DNA from: Raineya sp.
Lineage (GTDB): Bacteria; Bacteroidota; Bacteroidia; Cytophagales; Thermonemataceae
Reading direction: 5' to 3'
DNA: 64,000 bases
Assembly (NCBI GenBank): GCA_025454915.1
Contig: JALONN010000017.1
Location: 1 to 64,000, forward strand
Below, piece after piece: positions 18,383 to 28,396 of the stretch. Under the pieces are notes generated by a model. The model saw nothing but the letters and a program-made list of their open reading frames with translations. It ran no database searches and was not told where the DNA came from. Both the position numbers and the translations under genes were made by a program. Each line of letters begins with the position of its first letter. The stretch's first letter is position 1.

Positions 18383-21300
18383 TTATTGCTTTAATAATTT
18401 TTTGAAAACTTTTCCTTCAATGGTCTCTACTTCTAAGATGTAAACACCAGTGCCAAATTTTTCCAAAGAAATATCCATTGTGTTTGTTTGTACTTCATTA
18501 ATAAATAATCGTCTGCCTTGTATATCATAAACACTTACAAAAGCATTAATAGTATTAATATTACCAAAGTCTATATGAAAATTTCCAGTAGATGGATTGG
18601 GGAAAACTTTAATAAGAGTTGCTAAATTATTATCAAAGGATAATATTGGATTATTGTTTATGATGTCAATAGTATAACTCTGAGTTTTTGAACAATTGCC
18701 ATTTGTAACTTGGATAGTAAAACTTGACGAACCTACTATAGTAGGTGTACCACTAATAACACCTGATGAAGTATTAAGGCTTAAACCATTGGGTAAATTA
18801 CCAGAAATAATAGACCATGTAATAGTTCCAACAGATAAACCTGTTTGGGTAAGTGTTTGTGAATAAAAAGATTCTAAATCTCCATTTATGAGAGAAGAAG
18901 GTAAGATATTTATGCTAGGGCAACTAATCACTATACTATAAGCTCTTGAAGCAAAACAACTTCCACTACTAGCTTGAATGGTAAAATTAAATATTCCAAT
19001 TGATGTAGGAATACCATTTATTTGACCTGTGGATGTATTTAAAGAGAGTCCATTGGGTAAATTACCAGAAATAATAGACCATGTAATAGTTCCAGCAGAT
19101 AAACCTGTTTGGGTAATAACTTGATTATAATTATTCCCTTCCACTCCATTGGAAAGAGTAGTTGGGGTTAGAGAAGCTGATGGACATACCACAGCAAAAG
19201 TATAATTTTGAGAGACAGTACATGAGCCAGAATTATAATTCTGATTAGCTGTAACAGTATAAGTTGTAGAAGTATTTGGACTCATAGGTATTCCACTTAT
19301 TTGTCCATTAAAAGGATTCAAAGTTAAACCAGCAGGTAAGGCAGGGCTGATGGAGTAAATAACACTATTTGTATTTCCTGAAACGCCTGCATTAAGGTTG
19401 TAAAATGTACCTAAAATAGCATTAGAAGCATTTGTATTGTTAAAAACAAGTGGAGGACAATTAATGACTAAGTTATAAACTTTAGTCTGTTTGCAACCTC
19501 TTCCATCTATTACTTGGACAGTAATATCAGCTGTTTCTACGTGTATGGGAGTACCACTTATTTGTCCAGTAGAAGTATTTAGAGAAAGCCCAGTAGGTAA
19601 AAACCCATTGATGATAGACCAAGAAGTTATCCCTGATAAACCTGTTTGAGTGATAGTTTGATTATAAGAGGCTCCTATTACTCCGTTAGATAAATTATTA
19701 GGAGTAATAGTTATTGAGGGGCAAATGGATATTGTATAATTTTTGATAGCAGAACAACTAGCATTCTTAACTTTTACTTGAAAGTTAAAAACACCTGTTT
19801 CTGTAGGAGTACCACTTATTTGTCCAGTAATAGAGTTAAGAGTTAATCCATTGGGTAAGTTGCCATTACTAATAGACCAAGAAACACTACCTGGAAGCCC
19901 AGTTTGGGTAATATTTTGATTATATGCAACAAAAGGCTGGCTATCTGGTAATAAAGCAGGGCTAATTACAGATTCTGGACAGCTAATAAGCTTTGCTATC
20001 CGATTTCTAGCAATATCATTATAGTAATTAAAAATTCCCACAACCCATATTTTTTCATTTGAATCTTTAAATATGCTATAAATAGGACTATTGAAGCCTT
20101 CTCCAGAATCAATAGCTCCATCAACATCTCCAACACTATTAAAACGAAGAATATATGGATGATTATGATTATTATATTTTGTAAAATGACCCACTACTAA
20201 TATTTTTCCATTAGATTCCACTACGGCATCCTTTATGGAACCATTTAAATTCTCATTAAATCCTGTTATTTTTTTAAAGGTATTGTCTAAACTTCCATTA
20301 CTATTTAATCGAATGATAATTGATTGATTTATTAATACTATTTTTCCATCTGGCTGAATATATATCTTTTTAGCATACCCAGCACAATCACAATTTAAAA
20401 AGGTATTATCTAAACTTCCATCAGAATTTAAACGGTATAATCTAAAACCATCTCCTCCCAAGATTATTTTTCCATCTGGTTGTATAGCTATGTGATAGAT
20501 TGCAAAGGAGGGAGAAGGAGGATTAAAGGTATTATCTTTTGAACCGTCTGGATTTAATCGAATAATAAAAGGATTATAATTACCTTGGAAATTAAGAAAA
20601 GACCCACCCACCAATATTTTTCCGTCAGGCTGGACTTTTATGTAATGGACATCATTACTAAAAGCAGTGCCTGGATTAAAGGTGTTGTCTAAACTTCCAT
20701 CTGAATTGACTCGAAGTATTCTATTATGACCATTATTTCCATTAAATCTTGTGAATGTTCCACCTATTAATATTTTCCCATCTAATTGTATAGCAACAGT
20801 GGTGATTCCACCATTATTTGTTCCTCCACTAATATTAAATGTGTTGTCAACTGTTCCATCCATATTTAAACGAGTGATATAACTACAAGGAACATCATCA
20901 TATGATGAAAAAATACCCGCAACTAATATTTTATTATTATCTTGAGGAATTATAATTGATGGAGATCCTGAATGATGAATTCCTGTGTTAGTTTTAAAAG
21001 AATTATCTATAGTTCCATCCAGATTCAATCTAGCAAAAGCATTGATAGGTCTTATATTATTAATTTGACTCATACTTCCACCTATTAATATTTTTCCATC
21101 TGATTGAATAGAAATAGTATGTACACCACCAGCAAGATTATAAGACACAAAGAAAGATGTGTCTAAACTTCCATTAATATTTAATCTAGCCACTTGACAA
21201 ACAGATGAATAATTGGTGTAATTACCACCAACTAGAATTTTTCCATCTGATTGTATAGCAAGACTCCGAACAGTACTACCGATTATCCCATTTGTATTAA

Positions 21301-22189
21301 AAGAATGATCTACACTGCCATCCATATTTAATCTGGCAATATTACTGAAGGTTATTCCTCCAATTTCTTGGCTGAATGAACCTGCTATCAATATTTTATT
21401 ATTATCATCTACTAAAAGTGTATGAATAGTAACTGCAGTTGAGGGACTATCAAAAGCAGATTGAAAAGTATTATCTAAACTTCCATCACTATTCAATCTT
21501 ATTACATTATAATGTCCATTAACCTCAAATCTACCTCCCAATAATATTTTTCCATCAGCTTGTACATATACCTTACGATAAGAAACACTATAAATATTTG
21601 GTAAATTAGATTGGAAAGAGTTGTCTAAGCTCCCATCAGGATTCAAACAGTAGATATTCATGCCTAAACTATAAACTGCAATGACCTTGCCATCAGATCT
21701 CAAGGCTATACTACTCACATAGATTAAATCCGAAAAATTATTAAGCAAACTTGGAGGATTAAAAGAAGTATCCAAACTCCCATCTGAATTTAATCGAACC
21801 ACCATTTTACATGGTACATTATTATATTCTCTCAATCCACCTGCAACCAATATTTTTCCATCTGGTTGTAATACAATAGATGTTACCAAATTGCCTGAAC
21901 TCGAAGATCTAAGCATTCCAAAACCATTCCCTATTTGGAAAGATGGATCAATGCTCCCATCCACATTAAGCCGTAGTATTCCTTTTGCAAAATCTCCACC
22001 TATAATAACTTTCCCATCAGGTTGTATAACAGACGTTGTAACAGGAACAGATTCTGCAAAAAGATGCATGAGTTGCAAACTATTATCCTCTGTATGAAAT
22101 GTTTCATCATTTTTAAATGATTGAGCTATTCCATCAAAGTAATAAAAAAAAATAAGTAAAATGCAAAATATAAAACGCATGTGCTTCAA
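18383..22189 (-). CDS. Secreted delta-60/He_PIG repeat protein with T9SS sorting domain
   Basis: This 1268-aa protein has a signal peptide (FCILLIFFYYFDGIAQ). About 14 delta-60 beta-propeller-type units follow (IQPDGKILVGGxF ... RLNxDGSLDxSF), covering roughly residues 45-740. Next come five He_PIG immunoglobulin-like units (GLSLNTSTGQISGTP), about 770-1180. The last 75 residues (VFPNPSTGNFHIDFG ... YDIQGRRLF ... GVYILEVETIEGKVFKKLLK) are a type A Por secretion sorting domain, so it is exported by the type IX system and attached to the cell surface or released. Adhesion or surface display is likely; no enzyme domain is seen. It is a single-gene unit converging on the Rhs cluster. Confidence 0.9.
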   Translation of the reverse strand: MKHMRFIFCILLIFFYYFDGIAQSFKNDETFHTEDNSLQLMHLFAESVPVTTSVIQPDGKVIIGGDFAKGILRLNVDGSIDPSFQIGNGFGMLRSSSSGNLVTSIVLQPDGKILVAGGLREYNNVPCKMVVRLNSDGSLDTSFNPPSLLNNFSDLIYVSSIALRSDGKVIAVYSLGMNIYCLNPDGSLDNSFQSNLPNIYSVSYRKVYVQADGKILLGGRFEVNGHYNVIRLNSDGSLDNTFQSAFDSPSTAVTIHTLLVDDNNKILIAGSFSQEIGGITFSNIARLNMDGSVDHSFNTNGIIGSTVRSLAIQSDGKILVGGNYTNYSSVCQVARLNINGSLDTSFFVSYNLAGGVHTISIQSDGKILIGGSMSQINNIRPINAFARLNLDGTIDNSFKTNTGIHHSGSPSIIIPQDNNKILVAGIFSSYDDVPCSYITRLNMDGTVDNTFNISGGTNNGGITTVAIQLDGKILIGGTFTRFNGNNGHNRILRVNSDGSLDNTFNPGTAFSNDVHYIKVQPDGKILVGGSFLNFQGNYNPFIIRLNPDGSKDNTFNPPSPSFAIYHIAIQPDGKIILGGDGFRLYRLNSDGSLDNTFLNCDCAGYAKKIYIQPDGKIVLINQSIIIRLNSNGSLDNTFKKITGFNENLNGSIKDAVVESNGKILVVGHFTKYNNHNHPYILRFNSVGDVDGAIDSGEGFNSPIYSIFKDSNEKIWVVGIFNYYNDIARNRIAKLISCPESVISPALLPDSQPFVAYNQNITQTGLPGSVSWSISNGNLPNGLTLNSITGQISGTPTETGVFNFQVKVKNASCSAIKNYTISICPSITITPNNLSNGVIGASYNQTITQTGLSGITSWSIINGFLPTGLSLNTSTGQISGTPIHVETADITVQVIDGRGCKQTKVYNLVINCPPLVFNNTNASNAILGTFYNLNAGVSGNTNSVIYSISPALPAGLTLNPFNGQISGIPMSPNTSTTYTVTANQNYNSGSCTVSQNYTFAVVCPSASLTPTTLSNGVEGNNYNQVITQTGLSAGTITWSIISGNLPNGLSLNTSTGQINGIPTSIGIFNFTIQASSGSCFASRAYSIVISCPSINILPSSLINGDLESFYSQTLTQTGLSVGTITWSIISGNLPNGLSLNTSSGVISGTPTIVGSSSFTIQVTNGNCSKTQSYTIDIINNNPILSFDNNLATLIKVFPNPSTGNFHIDFGNINTINAFVSVYDIQGRRLFINEVQTNTMDISLEKFGTGVYILEVETIEGKVFKKLLKQ

Positions 22190-22306
22190 TTTTAAATACC
22201 TACAAATTTAATTCTCTTCAAGAATATGTACAACTGTTATTATAAATTAATTCGTTAAAGTTTTTTGATAAAGTTTACAAAAACGTGTGTTTTTTTGACT
22301 ATAAAT

Positions 22307-22560
22307 CCATCCCATCTTGAAAAACTTTTAGAAAAAATCCGTTTAATTCCCAAAATTTATTAAATGTTGTAACATTTAATTTTGATGTTTTTATTAAATT
22401 TCAATTAAAATATTACATCAAATTTTTAATATAATATATCTGTATATTTTTTTTAAATAAAGATTTTCTATAAAAAATCTTCTTGAAAAATTATTTTATT
22501 ACACTATATAAAAATCAGGGATTCCCTGATGTATGGTAGTTTTTTATTTCTTAGATTGGT
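22307..22560 (+). promoter_or_regulatory. Two-palindrome intergenic element, copy 2
   Basis: It begins with CCATCCCATCTTGA at 22307, shared with copy 3. Palindrome AAATGTTGTAACATTT (one mismatch from perfect) is at 22362-22377, AATATTACA at +47 and ATCAGGGATTCCCTGAT at 22514-22530, exactly 152 bp after the first palindrome, then a T-run and CTTAGATT. The TauD-like gene starts 50 bp after the second palindrome. Together with the divergent promoter of the repeat protein it fills the 390-bp gap 22190-22579. Confidence 0.65.
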
Positions 22561-22579
22561 GAAATAAAATAGCTCATCA

Positions 22580-23194
22580 ATGTACATGAAAGAAGAACTT
22601 TTAGATAAAGGTTTTCTTCACTTAGTTAATCAAAGTGAAGAAAGTTTAAAAAGTTTTATAAACTCTTTAGGTGAGATTATTTTTACTACAGATGTAATAA
22701 TAAAGCCAGACAGCAAAGGTATGATCACTTCTGCTCGTGGTTTAGATTTTCATACAGATCATCATAAAGCAAAATATATTGTTTGGTATTGTTATAAACA
22801 AACTGATAAGGGAGGAGAGAGTATTCTAATAGATGCAGAAAGTCTATATGAGCAACTCCCTAAAAACTATCAGGAGCAATTAAAAGGAATAGAACTTTTT
22901 GAACATAAAATATTTCCAGATGACAAGGAAAGTTATCCCTTTATAGCAATTGATGAAAATGGTAAAAAGAAGTTTTACTACTCATTTTGGTTAGTAAAGA
23001 ATGAAGATAAGCAAAATCCTGCAATGCTGGAGCTTCAAAAACTTATCAGGCAAACTGAACCTATAAAATTAAAGCTAAAAGAAAAAGATATCTTAGTTGT
23101 AGATAATCACAGAGTTTTTCATGGAAGAACTCCTATAGAAGGCAGTAAAGATAGATTTTTAAAGAGATTTTGGATTTTACCCCATCAATTATAA
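22580..23194 (+). CDS. TauD/TfdA-like Fe(II)/2-oxoglutarate dioxygenase
   Basis: This 204-aa protein has the 2-His-1-carboxylate facial triad of the TauD/clavaminate synthase family. The proximal pair is in LDFHTDHHKAKY (HxD) and the distal histidine and 2-oxoglutarate-binding arginine are in DNHRVFHGRTPI ... RFLKRFWI. It should oxidise, usually hydroxylate, a substrate with O2 and 2-oxoglutarate in the cytoplasm. It is shorter than classical TauD (about 280 aa), lacking part of the N-terminal lid. The start may also be ATG 22586. It lies 17 bp before a small protein with a CWHxC-repeat tail, which could be its substrate or partner (inference). Copy 2 of the two-palindrome element sits directly upstream. 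Confidence 0.8.
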   Translation: MYMKEELLDKGFLHLVNQSEESLKSFINSLGEIIFTTDVIIKPDSKGMITSARGLDFHTDHHKAKYIVWYCYKQTDKGGESILIDAESLYEQLPKNYQEQLKGIELFEHKIFPDDKESYPFIAIDENGKKKFYYSFWLVKNEDKQNPAMLELQKLIRQTEPIKLKLKEKDILVVDNHRVFHGRTPIEGSKDRFLKRFWILPHQL

Positions 23195-23211
23195 ATTAAA
23201 AATCAACTGAA

Positions 23212-23721
23212 ATGGAACAAACTGTTTTAATCTATCCAGATCCTATCAGTGTTGAGAGAATATCTTACCTGATTCATGAAAAAGGCATAGAGCCTGTCAT
23301 TGCAAGTATTAACCTTGAAATGATTAAAATGAAACTTAGAGAACTTGAAGAAGGTGAAAACTGGACTCATGAGCAATGTAATAGTGGAGAGGTAGAATAT
23401 AAAAGATATCTACACCTTTGTAAAAAGTATGGAAAAGGAATAGTTCCTAATAAGATTATGGATAAGTTTTGGCATTATCATATACTTGATACAAGAGCTT
23501 ATCACCAAGATTGTAATAATATATTTGGGTATTATCTACATCATTTCCCTTATTTTGGTATGAGAGGTGAGCAAGATGCCATAGATTTAAAAAATGCATT
23601 CTTGGTAACTAAAGAACGCTATCTAGAAACTTTTAGAGAAGAAATAGTAAGAGATGAACATACAGATTGTTGGCATGATTGTGAAAATCGTTGCTGGCAT
23701 GCTTGTTCAGATGATAAATAG
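23212..23721 (+). CDS. GRDP-like small protein with duplicated CWHxC tail
   Basis: The 169-aa protein matches the bacterial glycine-rich-domain-containing-protein-like family. Its conserved block is MDKFWHYHILDTRAYHQDC then FGYYLHHFPYFGMRGEQDA (about 83-125), rich in H, W and Y. The last 17 residues contain CWHDC at 153-157 and CWHAC at 161-165, a duplicated CWHxC motif not part of the folded core. No signal peptide is present. It forms a two-gene unit with the TauD-like oxygenase. The tail could bind metal or be the modified core of a ribosomal peptide; neither is demonstrated. The family has no firmly known function that I can cite. Confidence 0.7.
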   Translation: MEQTVLIYPDPISVERISYLIHEKGIEPVIASINLEMIKMKLRELEEGENWTHEQCNSGEVEYKRYLHLCKKYGKGIVPNKIMDKFWHYHILDTRAYHQDCNNIFGYYLHHFPYFGMRGEQDAIDLKNAFLVTKERYLETFREEIVRDEHTDCWHDCENRCWHACSDDK

Positions 23722-23990
23722 TCTTTCTGTACTAAGCATTACGTATTTACCTGAGTAATTAATAAACAAACATTGAATATAGAACTTGACAAAATCATGC
23801 AGTTAGTAATTATATTATTTTTACTTACTAAGTATGGTCTGTGAAAGAATAGCTGATTTTCTCAAGTATTATATGTTTCAAAGCTACTTATTTAGAATCG
23901 AAAAAATGATTTCTTTAGAGCGGATAAGCATTTTTTCTTTCAGTAAGCTTAAACTAATGTCTTAAAATATAACTAAACTATGCAAAAAAA

Positions 23991-26900
23991 ATGTCAAAAA
24001 TTACAAAGGAAGAACTTAAAGAAGCTTACATTAAGCTCAAGTCTCATATTTATTATGATACAACTGAACTTTATCAACGGAGAAAACTTGCTGAATTTGA
24101 AACAGGCTTGATAGATGATAATTACTTTTTTGGCAGTAAAAAATCACCTTATGATAATGGTATTTTTGGTTTAGATGTGAAGCTTGAAGAAAATTTTGAT
24201 AGAATTGTAGAATGGATAAACAACCATAAAAAGGAAGGTGGCTTTAATAGATTTCTAGAAGATATAAATTTGATTTACCTACCAAAAAAATTTAAGAAGC
24301 CAGAAGATGGAGATAATTTTTTAAGTAATCAAAGAATCCAAGACGACTACGAAATTGAAAAAGTAACGGTATTTGCAGATATTCCAATTGAATTACATCT
24401 TGTTACTATACTATGGCTTACTAAATATGGCTATATATTAGATGCAAAACTAGATTCGAGTTGCGTTGGGAATAGATTAGTATTAAACAAATCAAAGGAT
24501 GGGGTAGTAAAAGGAAGTGGGTTGTTTAAACCATATTTTAGTCAATATCAAAAATGGCGTGACCAGTCAGTTGAAGAAGCACAGAGAAAACTACAAAATG
24601 GAAGTAAGGTTGCTTTTATAAATGTTGATTTAAAAGATTACTTCTATTCTGTTCGAATCAACTTTGAAGAACTTGAGAAAGTAATATTTGGAAAAGGAGG
24701 CTATAAAGGAGGTTCAAATATTCATGATATTTTTAAAGATTTTCATTTTCGTTTTACTGAGAAGTTAAAACAAAAGAAGTACCCAAATAAATTTATAGAA
24801 ACCATATTGGAAGAAAATGTTGTACTTCCAATTGGTATTGCATCATCTTATGTACTTGCCAATTATTATTTAAGCGATTTTGACAATAGAATTAGAAAAT
24901 TAATACCGCAGGTGTATTACAGTCGTTACGTTGATGATATTCTAATAGTAATTGAAAATCCTGATTTTGATTTTCACATTAGCGAAAAATGTGAAAGTAT
25001 AAAATTTAGCTTCAAAAAATATTATGAAAAGGAAAAGAGAAAAGAGAAAATAACATTTGCTAAAACAGAACAAGAGTATTTCAACAAATATATCGTCTCT
25101 AAAACTGAAAGGTTTATTCTGGAAACTCTTTACCCTCTTGTAAAACTGGTAGACATTCCAGATGAACTAAAGACTGAAATAATTGGTGAAAAAACAGAAT
25201 GCTGTTCAAAAAATAATGACAAAAAGATTTTTAAAATCACCTGCTTAGAAGGAGCTTTTTTTCAAGGAGACAAAACATTATTGTATTATTTCGATAATGA
25301 AGAATCGACGGCTGTTATTGATAAATTAAAACAAGAGTTAGAAGAACGCACAAGTGAATTCAGAGATTTTCCTGAAGATGGAATGGGCGATGGTTCTTTT
25401 GACGAACAAGCCTATCATCTGGTTTTTGATGGAACTGAAGGTAAAATAAGAACATTAAAAGACTACAAAGAAAACAGCTATGGGTTAAGTGTATTTTTAG
25501 CGAACCGAATTTTTGCAGCTTTAAGACGGTCAAAAAAAGTCGATATAAAAGAAACAGATAAACTCTTAAAACTTTTTAAGGGGCTTAATAACTTGGAGCA
25601 TTTTAGGCTTTGGGAAAAAGTATTTACATTCTTTTTGGTAAACGAAAATCAAGAAGGCTTTGTATTATTCTACAAGCATACCCTACAACAGATTCAGAAG
25701 CTCAATAGTAGTATTAAAATTCAAAATTCAGAGATTACATATAATGATGTAGCAAATTCATTAATGAAATATTTTGACATTTCATTAGAAATGCCATTAG
25801 CAATGCATCCTGATTTTATAAAAAAAGATACCAAACCATACAAAGATTTAGAAATATTTCATAATATTTATAAAGATGATGTCGAATTCTGGAATAAAAT
25901 ACAATTGACACAGCCTGATTCTTTATACCTATACAGGTTTAGAATGTGCAATTTAATCAGACATCATTATATAGCACATCCTCTATTAAATTATACAAAA
26001 GCTGCTGGTTGGTCAAAATTAAATCTAGTTGACCGACACTTGCCTAGTTCTCAAAAAGTAATTGACAATTTAGAGTTCACAGAAGAAAAGAAAGAACTTT
26101 CGCCCCGACTTGTAAAATTTTGGGAATGCTGTATTGCCGTTTCAACCAATAAACTTTTAAAAAGCTCCAATAATTTTATCGTTGGAGGTGATGAAAGATA
26201 TCAGTACACAAGCATCTTTAACGATAGTAAGAAAGATGAAGATTTTATTCTGAATGAGGCGTTTAAATTATATTCAGAAATTAACGCTTCGCATTTTACA
26301 ACAGATACGCCAAACATAAACGACTTCTTTAAACGTGTTCATAAAAAGATAAGCCCTGCAAATGGTGAAAAGGAAGTTGAAATAAATGAGCTCCATATTA
26401 ATGCACATGAACGTTTTGATGAAAAACCTTCCATATCAATAGCAAATACGCAAATTGAAATATCGAATATAGAGACAAGTGTAAAAGGTAAACCGAATTT
26501 GAGCAATCAAAGATATTTATCGTTTGCAAAACTTTTAAAGGAATCAAGAAAAGGAGGAGCAAACATTTTTGTTTATCCCGAATTTTCAGTTCCATATGAA
26601 TTTGTTTCAAGTCTTGCAAAGTACAGTGAGAAAAATCAAATGACAATAATTGCAGGTTTGGAACATTGGAAAGTTGATAATGTTTGTTACAACTTTATTG
26701 TCTCCATAATTCCAGTAAAAGTAAATGGAGTTAATGATGCAATTGTTTTATACAGATTGAAAAATCATTATGCACACATTGAAGAATTAATTATTAGAGG
26801 CTATGGTTACAAAGTCCCTAAGCCAAAACCTTACAGATATGATTTGGTTAATTGGCGTAATATTTACTTCACTTCTTACTATTGCTTTGAATTAGCAGAT

Positions 26901-27299
26901 ACATTTCACAGAAGTATTTTTCGCTCTAAAATTGATTTACTAATTGCCTCTGAGTGGAATAAAGACACACCATATTTTTCAAATATTGTTGAGGCTCTTT
27001 CTAGAGATTTGCATTGCTATATAGCCCAAGTAAACACTAGTCAATTTGGTGATTCACGGTTGACACAACCATCAGAATCGGCACGCAAAGATTTAATGAA
27101 ATTAAAAGGTGGTAAAAATGACACCGTGCTAGTTGAAGACTTAAATATTACAGCACTCCGTGAATTTCAACTAAAATACTTTGAAAGAATTAAAGCTGAC
27201 AATGATGATTCATTTAAGCCAGTTCCACCAGACTGGAATAGAAAAGACGTTAATAATCGTATTGACAACAAAAACATATTTACAGAAGATAATGACTAG
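23991..27299 (+). CDS. Defence-type reverse transcriptase fused to nitrilase domain (DRT1/UG1-like)
   Basis: This 1102-aa protein has an N-terminal reverse transcriptase with motif A VDLKDYFYSV (catalytic D213), motif B-like PIGIASSYVLANYYLSDFD (about 281-299) and motif C YVDD at 313-316. A long helical linker leads to a C-terminal nitrilase/carbon-nitrogen hydrolase domain (about 820-1060) with the complete E-K-C triad: E864 (VYPEFS), K924 (YRLKNHY) and C965 (YYCFELAD). The RT-nitrilase layout and length match the anti-phage DRT type 1 (UG1) proteins. The RT would make DNA; the nitrilase substrate is unknown. It lies 0.2 kb before a DrmA/DrmB operon on the same strand. The 269-bp upstream gap shows no obvious structured RNA. 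Confidence 0.85.
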   Translation: MSKITKEELKEAYIKLKSHIYYDTTELYQRRKLAEFETGLIDDNYFFGSKKSPYDNGIFGLDVKLEENFDRIVEWINNHKKEGGFNRFLEDINLIYLPKKFKKPEDGDNFLSNQRIQDDYEIEKVTVFADIPIELHLVTILWLTKYGYILDAKLDSSCVGNRLVLNKSKDGVVKGSGLFKPYFSQYQKWRDQSVEEAQRKLQNGSKVAFINVDLKDYFYSVRINFEELEKVIFGKGGYKGGSNIHDIFKDFHFRFTEKLKQKKYPNKFIETILEENVVLPIGIASSYVLANYYLSDFDNRIRKLIPQVYYSRYVDDILIVIENPDFDFHISEKCESIKFSFKKYYEKEKRKEKITFAKTEQEYFNKYIVSKTERFILETLYPLVKLVDIPDELKTEIIGEKTECCSKNNDKKIFKITCLEGAFFQGDKTLLYYFDNEESTAVIDKLKQELEERTSEFRDFPEDGMGDGSFDEQAYHLVFDGTEGKIRTLKDYKENSYGLSVFLANRIFAALRRSKKVDIKETDKLLKLFKGLNNLEHFRLWEKVFTFFLVNENQEGFVLFYKHTLQQIQKLNSSIKIQNSEITYNDVANSLMKYFDISLEMPLAMHPDFIKKDTKPYKDLEIFHNIYKDDVEFWNKIQLTQPDSLYLYRFRMCNLIRHHYIAHPLLNYTKAAGWSKLNLVDRHLPSSQKVIDNLEFTEEKKELSPRLVKFWECCIAVSTNKLLKSSNNFIVGGDERYQYTSIFNDSKKDEDFILNEAFKLYSEINASHFTTDTPNINDFFKRVHKKISPANGEKEVEINELHINAHERFDEKPSISIANTQIEISNIETSVKGKPNLSNQRYLSFAKLLKESRKGGANIFVYPEFSVPYEFVSSLAKYSEKNQMTIIAGLEHWKVDNVCYNFIVSIIPVKVNGVNDAIVLYRLKNHYAHIEELIIRGYGYKVPKPKPYRYDLVNWRNIYFTSYYCFELADTFHRSIFRSKIDLLIASEWNKDTPYFSNIVEALSRDLHCYIAQVNTSQFGDSRLTQPSESARKDLMKLKGGKNDTVLVEDLNITALREFQLKYFERIKADNDDSFKPVPPDWNRKDVNNRIDNKNIFTEDND

Positions 27300-27434
27300 A
27301 ACAAATGCAAACTTGATATTGTAACACTTAAACCAAAATAAGCTCTATATAAGTAAGAAAGTATAGTCTAACAACAATGTTCTAGTGTTATTGGTCAGCA
27401 AAAGAAACTCTAAGGATTTATTGAAGGTTGAGAT

Positions 27435-27485
27435 ATGAATAAGAAAAAACAAATCAATATAATTAAATTTACAAGCTATTTATGA
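27435..27485 (+). CDS. Possible 16-aa leader peptide
   Basis: ATG at 27435, preceded by GAAGGTTGAG, encodes MNKKKQINIIKFTSYL and stops in TGA overlapping the ATG of the next gene (ATGA). The arrangement would couple translation of the 27482 gene to a short leader. The coding evidence is slight at this length; it may be chance. Confidence 0.3.
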   Translation: MNKKKQINIIKFTSYL

Positions 27486-28396
27486 TACTAAACAAAGAAT
27501 ACTACCAAAATCTCTGGAAAAAATTTGAAGATATAAAAACGTTAAATGTTTTTGGTAGTAATACTTCGTGCCTAACAACAAAAATCATTTTAGAACATTA
27601 TTACAAAAACAAATCAATTCATTTTAATTTCCAAAACTCAGAAGAAATAGTCTTTGAAATTGGAAAATCATTATTCCTTGAATTTGCCAATGATATTTAC
27701 AAAAATCATTATGACTTACCAGACAGCTATAATATTGGTGACAAACTCAAAAGAATTATAGACAATCAGTATTACAAAATTACCAGTATTGTAAACGATA
27801 ATTTTAGTTTACAACAAATTCTAAGGAAAACTAAAACTGAAAATTCACCTGCAATTCTACAAGGAATCAATTATGATAAACTAACCAAAAACTTTGTAAG
27901 AATTGATGCAGGAAAAGGTATTAGTGAAAAAACTATCAAAAATTATTTCACATTCTTTGAAGAATTAAACAAGGAGAAAAACGAATTTCCTAAAACAAAT
28001 TTTGAAAAGAAAACGGTTTTCATATCAAAGAAACTTCTTTGGGACAGCTTGCCTAACAGAAATAAAATTCCTTGTACTTATTTGCCAAATTCAAGGGAAG
28101 AAAATAACACTACTGAAATACGCTCAATTCCTGCGTTGCAGGATTGTTTAGTGTACTTCACGCCAAAATATGAAGTATGCTACTCAAACATTCTTTTAAA
28201 AAACGAAAAAATAAAAACCATTGTCATATTTAATACAGAAGTCGAAATGATTGAACAAATGATTTCTGATAGAAATCGTTTTGGATTCAATTTAATAGTC
28301 ATTTCCAATAGTGATTTTTCTAAACTCAGGAAAAGCCAGTCAATTCCATGCTGGAATTGGTTTAAAGAAGAAATTGAAATTGTGGATACCCTATGA
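27482..28396 (+). CDS. Unrecognised DISARM-associated protein A (DrmE-like N-part?)
   Basis: This 304-aa cytoplasmic protein has no recognised catalytic motif. The C-terminal 110 residues show an alternating strand/helix pattern (SIPALQDCLVYFTPKYEVCY; IKTIVIFNTEVEMIEQM; FGFNLIVISNSDFSKLR), like a Rossmann-type or helicase-lobe remnant. It overlaps the next gene by 4 bp and starts 182 bp after the RT stop. Because DISARM class 2 uses a large protein of unknown function, DrmE, one possibility is that this and the next gene together represent a split DrmE. That is a weak, size- and position-based suggestion. Confidence 0.55.
   Translation: MILNKEYYQNLWKKFEDIKTLNVFGSNTSCLTTKIILEHYYKNKSIHFNFQNSEEIVFEIGKSLFLEFANDIYKNHYDLPDSYNIGDKLKRIIDNQYYKITSIVNDNFSLQQILRKTKTENSPAILQGINYDKLTKNFVRIDAGKGISEKTIKNYFTFFEELNKEKNEFPKTNFEKKTVFISKKLLWDSLPNRNKIPCTYLPNSREENNTTEIRSIPALQDCLVYFTPKYEVCYSNILLKNEKIKTIVIFNTEVEMIEQMISDRNRFGFNLIVISNSDFSKLRKSQSIPCWNWFKEEIEIVDTL

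Noticed and set aside
23722..23990. Structured non-coding RNA partner for the reverse transcriptase
   Set aside because: No strong stem-loops were visible by eye and DRT type 1 proteins are not known to me to need one; RNA-seq would decide.
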